NCBI GenBank assembly: GCA_963662155.1
Contig: OY759267.1
Coordinates: 34,700,976-34,764,975, forward strand
Direction of reading: 5' to 3'
Length of the DNA stretch: 64,000 nucleotides
DNA from: Lamellibrachia columna
Lineage: Eukaryota; Annelida; Polychaeta; Sabellida; Siboglinidae
Shown: in pieces, positions 58,144 to 64,000 of the stretch
Numbering within the stretch: the stretch's first letter is position 1
Layout: every line of letters begins with the position of its first letter
Position numbers and translations under genes: made by a program
The notes under the pieces: model-generated
Database searches by the model: none
What the model was told of the DNA's origin: nothing
The model's input: only the letters and a program-made list of their open reading frames with translations

Positions 58144-59041
58144 GGTGGACCTCTGACTCTGTACAGGTATTCCCCCGATTTGTATGCAGCTTCCTGCCTC
58201 TTTGCTTCTTCATATAGCTTTTTTGATTCCTCCCTTTCTTGTTTAGTTTTGTCATGATCAATTTTTATGTTTTTGAACTTGTCATTTTCTCTGATGTGAT
58301 GGAACCTTCGAAGAAGGGTTCGTTTTTTGTCAATATGCGTTAAAGTGATTAGAACTGGTCTGGGACCAGTTGCATTTTCCTTGGCTTCCCCAAGCCTCCG
58401 CGTTTCTGTGACATCAGTGTCTGTGAAGTTATTGTTTATTTCTGTACACATTTGTAAAATTTGTTTTTGTCATGTTGTTGTCTCGTAGTTTTTAGTTGTG
58501 ATGTAGATTCTGGTAAGTTGAAAATTATTACGTTGTTGAGTCTTTTTTCTCTGTCTTTTGATTCCATGTTCTGTTCTTTTACCTGAATTTGTACGACTTC
58601 CTTAACTTCATTTGGGCTGATGACTTTGCTTGGGTTTTTTTCCAACTTAGCTTCTTTGATCATTTCGATGACTCTTGTTTCATCCACTTTGGTTCTGATT
58701 TCTTTCTCTAGTTCAATGATTCTCTCTTCCACTTTCTTAAGGAACTTCTGACACCTTTCTTCGCAGCTTTTTTCATTTTTCAAATTTTTCATTACTTTTG
58801 TGTCACATGGTGGACAAAACCAGTGGATTTGTGCTTTATCTGTCATGACTTTGTATTCTTTATCAGTTATTTCCACACATTCGATGCAATAATGTTTGTC
58901 ACAATATTCACATTCCAACAATTTGTGGTTTGGTCCTTTGAAATTTTTTTTACACCCTGTGCATATCCATACGTCATCATCAACGGTCATCCATACAGAG
59001 TCATTTTTACTTTTTGTCCTTGGTTTTTTTTTACTTGCCAT
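58104..59041 (-). pseudogene. CR1-like ORF1: PHD finger plus coiled coil
   Basis: The first frame (59041-58436) has a PHD-type zinc finger at residues about 20-80: VWICTGCKKNF, LLECEYCDKHYCIECV (Cys-His pattern) and IHWFCPPCD, which completes C4HC3. A charged coiled coil follows (KVEERIIELEKEIRTKVDE). A shift near 58450 moves to a second frame (58451-58104) with DVTETRRLGEAKENATGPRP, the basic RNP-like end, and a Lys-rich tail. PHD fingers bind histone tails; in LINE ORF1 the role is thought to involve RNP or chromatin association. Confidence 0.82.
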
Positions 59042-60100
59042 AACCTGGCTACTTTAGTTTTATTTATTTTATGTCTACTTTAAGACTGAGTTGGAGTAAC
59101 TTTTTTTATTGCTTATATATATATTAAAGTGTTGTGCAAGGGATCAAGGCAGTGCTGGGAGAAAGAGTAACAGAAATGAAGAGTGATACCCAGGGCGACT
59201 CTGGGTATATTGAGTAGCCTTGATGAAAGGGCCGAATTAGTATAATGTCAAGATTATGTGCAGGACGGTTGAAGAGATGTATTTGTGTCTAACTAATTTC
59301 TAGTGTTTTGTCTAACTAATATTTATGTGTAGCTAATTTCCTATGTCTAAGTTTTGTATGTGGAGCGTTGCTTGGGGTTCTTTTTTCCTTTGTTTACTTT
59401 AATATGGCGGGAAAAATGCGATTTCTAAGATAAAGTTATTTTGGGAATCCTAGAAGTTAGTTAATAAGTTCCATAAACTGCATATTGCCGTATAAGATAA
59501 TGCTGCAAGCACACGGGGCTTCGACAGCGTTCTTGGGCTTGGTGCAGCGGGCGGGGGTCGCTGTTGTTTAGTAGCTCCCTGGTGGCAGATATGAGAACAC
59601 CTAACGCGCCTCGCTAACAGCGCGGTCCGAAGTCGTGGACCCCGACTACCGCGTTATAACGAGGCTCGACTGTAGATGCAACGAGGTATGTAGCTAACTG
59701 ATGAATAACCAAAAGTCACTTAGAATGTATTAGTATTACACATGTATTGTTTTTCATTGTTAAACTTGATGTCAAGATCAATATCAAAATGCAGCACGCT
59801 GTCACATGTACTTTCCCAAATGTTATCCTTGTCAAATATAAGGCTAATCTACCAACTTAACACTGTGTAGATCTGAGACAGTTGTGTCCAGTGACATTAC
59901 TTATTTTGTGTAATCATCACTATAGCAAGGGGTGGTATAATAGTACTACACTACCCCTAGCAGCAACACTAATTAAGTTCCAAGTTTCAACAGGGTTATC
60001 TGCCAGCTAGGGGTACTGTTGTACAACTGTCCATTTAGTAGGGGATTGGCCAACATATAACAACTGCCATGACTTATCTTCTGCATCATTAGTTATAGAG
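59042..60100. other. LINE 5' region and intergenic DNA
   Basis: 59042-59400 is probably LINE 5' UTR. At 59620-59677 ACCGCGTTATAACGAGGCTCGACTGTA-type sequence looks like one end of a pogo/Tigger transposon (usual form CAGTnGAxCCTCGTTATAACG). No gene. Confidence 0.4.
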
Positions 60101-60600
60101 GAAATTTGTTTGAGCAGGATATAGACGCGTTGAGTGCCCATATGAAAAGAGCACGGAAACGGGAATATTGCAGAAGATGGATGTCGGAAAAGAGAATAAA
60201 GTCCAAAATAGATGCAGATACACGTGAATTAATTGGAGACACTTCCGAAAATTAAACATCAGAAGATGTGACAGAATTTCAAGAAAGCAATAATGACCAA
60301 GTTGAGCATAACACAAATGCTGAACATGACCACAGTGATGAACATGACCACAGTGTTGAACATGACCACAGTGATGAACATGACCACAGTGATGAACATG
60401 ACCACAGTGTTGAACATGACCACATTGATGAACATGACCACAGTGTTGAACATGACCACAGTGATGAACATGACCACCATAGTGACAATGTTACTAATGA
60501 TGATTATGATGACAATGCATACAGTGATACTATTACTGATGACATCCCTACTGACAGGGAAGTAGAATCATACAGTGAGAGTGAATCATCAGAAAGGTGA
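60101..60600 (+). pseudogene. Open frame with acidic His repeat; unrecognised, one stop
   Basis: A frame from about 60101 reads HMKRARKREYCRRWMSEKR, stops at TAA 60253-60255, and continues with TSEDVTEFQESNND, then a repeat of EHDHSDEHDHSVEHDHS (60325-60480) and an acidic Ser/Asp-rich tail ending SESESSER at 60600. The basic opening is like that of some transposon-associated proteins. The repeat is built from 18-base units (GA(T/A)GAACATGACCACAGT…) and could bind metal ions, but nothing else supports a function. Confidence 0.4.
60326..60480 (+). repeat. 18-bp coding minisatellite (D/E-H-D-H-S)
   Basis: About nine units of GAACATGACCACAGTGAT/GTT in register with the codon frame. Confidence 0.95.
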
Positions 60601-61383
60601 GGTCTGGCAGAAATCCTGCCGCCCAAATTGTGAAAAGACTCTTCGAAGAAATACAACATGAAGAGGAGTATACAACTCTACAAAGACATATTTATCATAG
60701 ACGGCCAGATAATGCATACAGATCTAGTACTGTGAAGTGGTTTGTGTGGAGAATAGACAAGAAGACACATACAAATGCAGGATTTACCATTCACCAGGGG
60801 CTTTATTTATGCACCCCTGTGATTCTCGGACTATTGGTGGCTGCACAGTGTGGAGAACAAACTATGAAATGAAAATTGTTAAAGGAAAAGTTCTAACTAA
60901 GAGATGTATAAGGATGGACTCTGGCAGTGACATTGTGTTTATTCAGCTACTTCATGACTACGGAGGTACACACGCACACACACATGCTTACTTTGTTAAT
61001 GTCCTTTGTAAAAAATCATATTGTATTATGTTAATAGCCATGATATTTGAGCCACCTGTTATAGCTAACATATTACAAACATTAAAATATAGAGATGAAT
61101 AAAACATTCGTATGTAATTTGTAAGGCATAGAAATGCATGCTGCACATGAAAACAAAATCAGTTTTCCAGAACCTATGTATCAACTGATAGAAGCTTGGG
61201 CTATGTCATTGATTATGTATTAGTATGGGACAAAACTGTGGAATTCGTTGAATGTCAGTGTAATTAATATTAAATTTTTCAATTATTTTAAAGCATAGAG
61301 AAAATATAAGCTTTGCCTGTGTAAAACTGTACAAGCTGATTTGTAAACAGTTTTGATTTGATTTCACATCTCCTTGGTTTCAG
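60601..61383. other. Unassigned; possible exon at 60737-60965
   Basis: The frame CRIYHSPGALFMHPCDSRTI…CTVWRTNYEMKIVKGK shows spaced cysteines and ends near a GTACAC donor, but no family is recognised. The remainder is AT-rich. Confidence 0.25.
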
Positions 61384-63599
61384 TGTAGCCATGCCATACT
61401 CTGTGGTTCTTTTCAAAGAAGGTGATGCTGTGGAAGTGGAATGCGTACCAACATCATGGATAGAAAAAAGAGGAGATGGGGTAAGTAATAAAAATGCAAT
61501 TTTTGTGTGGAATACTAATTATGGCTTAATTGGTTATTTGCAGACATTACCCAGGCTGACTACGTAAGAATTTGTTTTAGTGGAGAGGGGGAGGGTTCGT
61601 GTAAAAACATTTGGGTTATATTTTGAGAAAACCCGTGACAGAAAACGCAGCCAAAATATCAAATAGCCAAACTTTTTGTCTCTCAATATGTATACTTAAA
61701 TACATCTACAAATAGACAAAGATAAGGTCAGTTTGTTACATTAACTATTTAATTTAATGTTAGTTATCTTTGTCATATTTGTTTAACTTGGCAGAAAATT
61801 TACTACTGGCCATCTGGAAATGACCAGAAGAAGAAAATAAAGAGGAATGAAATGCCTGACAAGGCGCAGTGGACAGCATACAATGTTCGCATCATAGGCA
61901 AAACTGGTAATGCACATTATTCATAGTTACATATTAGATTCATGATATGTAAAGTAGAATATAGGAGGGGTGGTTTGTTGCAGTCATGTTCTCATGATAG
62001 AGAATTGTCAAAATGTGATTGTTTTTAGAATAAAAAACGCACCATTGGCTATTTTGTAATTAAATAGAAATGGAAAATGAGAAGGCCGACAACATTGTAT
62101 ATGCATGCTTTACAACAATTTACCAACAAATTAACTCATGCTATTGTCATCAACCCATTTGTGAGTGTGTGACAACAGGCTTCATTGATTCTAAATGTAT
62201 TGTATACTGCCAACCAATAATTGTTAAACATTTGTCCATTTAGGCAAGGAGATCCTTTGTTTTTGTTGTAAGTTGAGACATTTTCCTGATTAATTCAGAG
62301 TACCCCGACTATGAGACAGCTTCCAAGTATGCGAAAAAGGCAGAGGATACATCTAATGTTGAGCCAGATGAAGCACAGGGGAAGCGGCATTGCCGAAAGC
62401 CAAAACGCTACCAATCTCCTGATTCACCGGCAGTAGTTAGTGAAGAGTGTGGAGAAGATGGTAATGAAAATTAAAATGCCCCATCTCATATTTGCTTTTA
62501 TCATCCAATATGTATATCTTCCCAGTAGAGCGGTCTGTAATGAGAGGTGTCTATATGTTACAGAATTTTAAAGATGACCAATACTTTTATCCAAACATTT
62601 GTACATGGCCTTTTTATTCAACTAAAATCAATTGTAAAATTTTATATCATACATTATTCAACATTCATAAGTATAGTGTGTACATGTGTTTGCAACACAT
62701 TTCTTATTCTACCTTATTTGATGGGAAGTTAATGTGGTGTACATGTTTTCTATTTTCACAAATGATTTTGAAATGTGATTTGTGGACATTCTGTTGTTAT
62801 GAAAGACTTTGGTGTCTGATTCTGGACAAATATCAATTTGATTGTAGGTTTAACTTCAAGAACATATCGGTATTCTACCAAGACAAACTCTGTACAACCC
62901 TGAAAATAGTTTCAGATTCAGAAGTTGAGGAAACTCCAGATACTGTGGAAACAGTTGCACTCCCTCCACCTCCTTTCAGTTTCTCAGGTAACAATTATGC
63001 AAAAATACATAAAATATAGTTAATGTTCAACAAAGGACAGTGGAACTTGATTAATCCTGACACCTTGATACCCACTGTATGTGTCTGGATTAACGAGCTA
63101 TGATTTTAATATCAAAAGTATCGTGCATTTACTGTACACATGTCTATCACACTTGTTGAATACTATAACATAATGTGGACATTAAATGTCATCTGATTCA
63201 CTTGTACAGGTCTAATGGCTATTTATTGAAGAAGTCTGAGTTTTGTCTGCTTGGTTTCTCTATATCTACTATTGTAAGAATGTGATGTCTCTGTCCAAAT
63301 GTATATCCTAAATATTTCATGTCACTGTGACTTTCATGTCAAATAAACTAATAGATAATAATATATAATTGTAACATTTATGTTCAATACAGCACTGGAT
63401 ACTGAAAGTGGCAGTGATTTGCCCAGAGGTAAATCTTCTAAGCGTACAGAGCCACCACTTCGACCTAGTTGCAATTCATCCCAGGCCCAACTTAAGCTGC
63501 CGCAAGTTCTCGGCAAACAACAACGTCCACAGGGTGATGGACTGCAAATGGAGAGTCCTGGCAGATCACAGATGATGTCGAGCTCCTTCTGCATTCAAG
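61384..63599 (+). CDS. Five in-phase exons of a DUF4806-type protein (5' part)
   Basis: Exons with GT/AG borders: 61384-61480 (ATG at 61391), 61795-61906, 62299-62460, 62916-62987, 63393-63599. All join in phase with no stop. The protein starts MPYSVVLFKEGDAVEVECVP-TSWIEKRGDG, then KIYYWPSGNDQ, AQWTAYNVRIIGKT, DYETASKYAKKAEDTSNVEP, a basic stretch, PPPPF and a Ser/Pro-rich linker. The pattern 'short N-terminal beta-rich module with VPTxW and YWPP, then YETAxxKxKKAExTS' is shared by many animal proteins, often transposon-associated, that carry DUF4806 near the C-terminus. That C-terminal part would lie beyond the window. No function is established; nuclear localisation is plausible. The exon before 61384 was not found. 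Confidence 0.65.
63040..63110. mobile_element. Possible remnant of a pogo/Tigger-type end
   Basis: ACAGTGGAACTTGATTAATC and GTCTGGATTAACGAGC resemble Tigger-like termini. Too short to be certain. Confidence 0.3.
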
Positions 63600-63650
63600 G
63601 TACTCCTTTATGCTTCTTTACATGTAGGCCGTTTTAAGTGCTAATATACC

Positions 63651-63955
63651 ATTGGTCTTTCCCTACTCAGGGGACCCCATGGGAAAATTTGACACTGTTT
63701 TTATCCTCCTTGTCACCCCATTAAATAAGCATCATTCAATTAAATAAATGCCCCTTTTCTTACCATTTGGGGGTTGCTGGCAGGGGGAGGACCCAACTAA
63801 AATTGCTGGCATTGGTCATTCCATAATCAGGGAACCCCAAATGAAGATTTGACACTCTTTTTAGCCTTGGCACAATTCCCATAAATAAATGTACTTCTTT
63901 CTCACCCTTTGGGGATTGCTTGCAGGGGGAAGCCCCACCTAAAATTGCTTGCATC
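63651..63955 (+). repeat. Tandem duplication of a ~160-bp intronic segment
   Basis: The block ATTGGTC(T/A)TTCC…CAGGG…TTGGGGATTGCT…CAGGGGGA…CTAAAATTGCT occurs from 63651 and again from 63811, about 85% alike. The unit has no coding signal. Confidence 0.8.
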
Positions 63956-64000
63956 GGTTCAAGCGGATATAGTTGTCTCAATTTTTCAGTTCTGGCCAAG

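Larger units (their letters stand above)
55025..59041 (-). mobile_element. Nearly complete CR1-like LINE with PHD-finger ORF1
   Basis: This two-ORF non-LTR retrotransposon reads on the minus strand: ORF1 59041-58104 (one frameshift), ORF2 58143-55050 (stops and one shift). The 3' end has a tandem TAAGGTAT-type tail (55025-55065), the usual CR1-group ending. ORF1 overlaps ORF2 by about 40 bases. PHD domains in ORF1 are known from CR1-like elements. Only four or five disabling changes are visible, so the insertion is fairly young. A 5' UTR probably runs up to about 59600. Confidence 0.9.

Noticed and set aside
60259..60565. Met-Phe-Thr-Val-Val and Met-Thr-Thr-Val repeat proteins
   Set aside because: Other-frame readings of the 18-bp repeat. 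The His/Asp frame is at least continuous with flanking non-repeat coding-like sequence.
1..64000. CRISPR arrays, bacterial operons, Shine-Dalgarno sites
   Set aside because: The window is eukaryotic (spliceosomal introns, LINEs). The regular repeats are satellites, not CRISPR.

Overview
The window looks like a repeat-rich, AT-rich nuclear segment from an aquatic invertebrate metazoan. Spliceosomal introns, PHD-bearing CR1-like LINEs, RTE-type LINEs, hAT, Mutator-like, SGNH-esterase and integrase/Ulp1 mobile-gene families all point that way. A mollusc or other lophotrochozoan fits, but the species cannot be fixed from sequence alone. There are no operons, and most protein-like segments are decayed mobile-element genes. 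Only a few stretches look like live or recently live spliced genes.

Layout. 1-1283: 3' end of an RTE-type LINE. 1332-1941: two exons of a broken THAP-like sequence. 3141-4073 (-): a three-exon reading frame with an ETS-type site just upstream of its ATG, possibly a host gene. 4523-6767 (-): decayed Mutator-like transposase. 8048-9330: internally deleted hAT element with 8-bp target duplication. 9597-23246: the most striking structure, exactly seven tandem copies of a ~1.717-kb monomer (12.0 kb) bracketed by ~0.8-kb direct repeats. 23247-25110: possible 5' exon, hairpins and N-terminal part of a second Mutator-like transposase gene, broken by an (AT)n tract. 25618-25980: truncated SGNH esterase-like gene. 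26640-29640 (+), 29800-32305 (-) and 32840-33240 (+): three LINE remnants.

33643-46494 is a complex locus. A multi-exon gene (H2C2 zinc-binding, DDE integrase, GPY/F motif, 33-bp coding minisatellite, Ulp1-type cysteine protease) resembles Ginger-type integrase/protease transposons. It is followed by a second, uncharacterised spliced reading frame whose exons join in phase. Most of the locus is present twice: copy 1 lacks the middle integrase exons, copy 2 lacks the first exon and other pieces. Both copies share the same nonsense codon and the same frameshift, so decay began before duplication.

46500-54500 is mostly non-coding, with a possible ligand-gated channel exon, a strong 53-nt hairpin, minisatellites and a LINE ORF1 remnant. 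55025-59041 (-) is a nearly complete two-ORF CR1-like LINE (PHD plus coiled coil in ORF1; endonuclease plus reverse transcriptase in ORF2). 60100-60600 encodes an acidic His-rich repeat. 61384-63599 holds five in-phase exons of a gene resembling the N-terminal part of DUF4806-type proteins, continuing past the window end.

All family names rest on recognition of motifs by eye; no searches were run.
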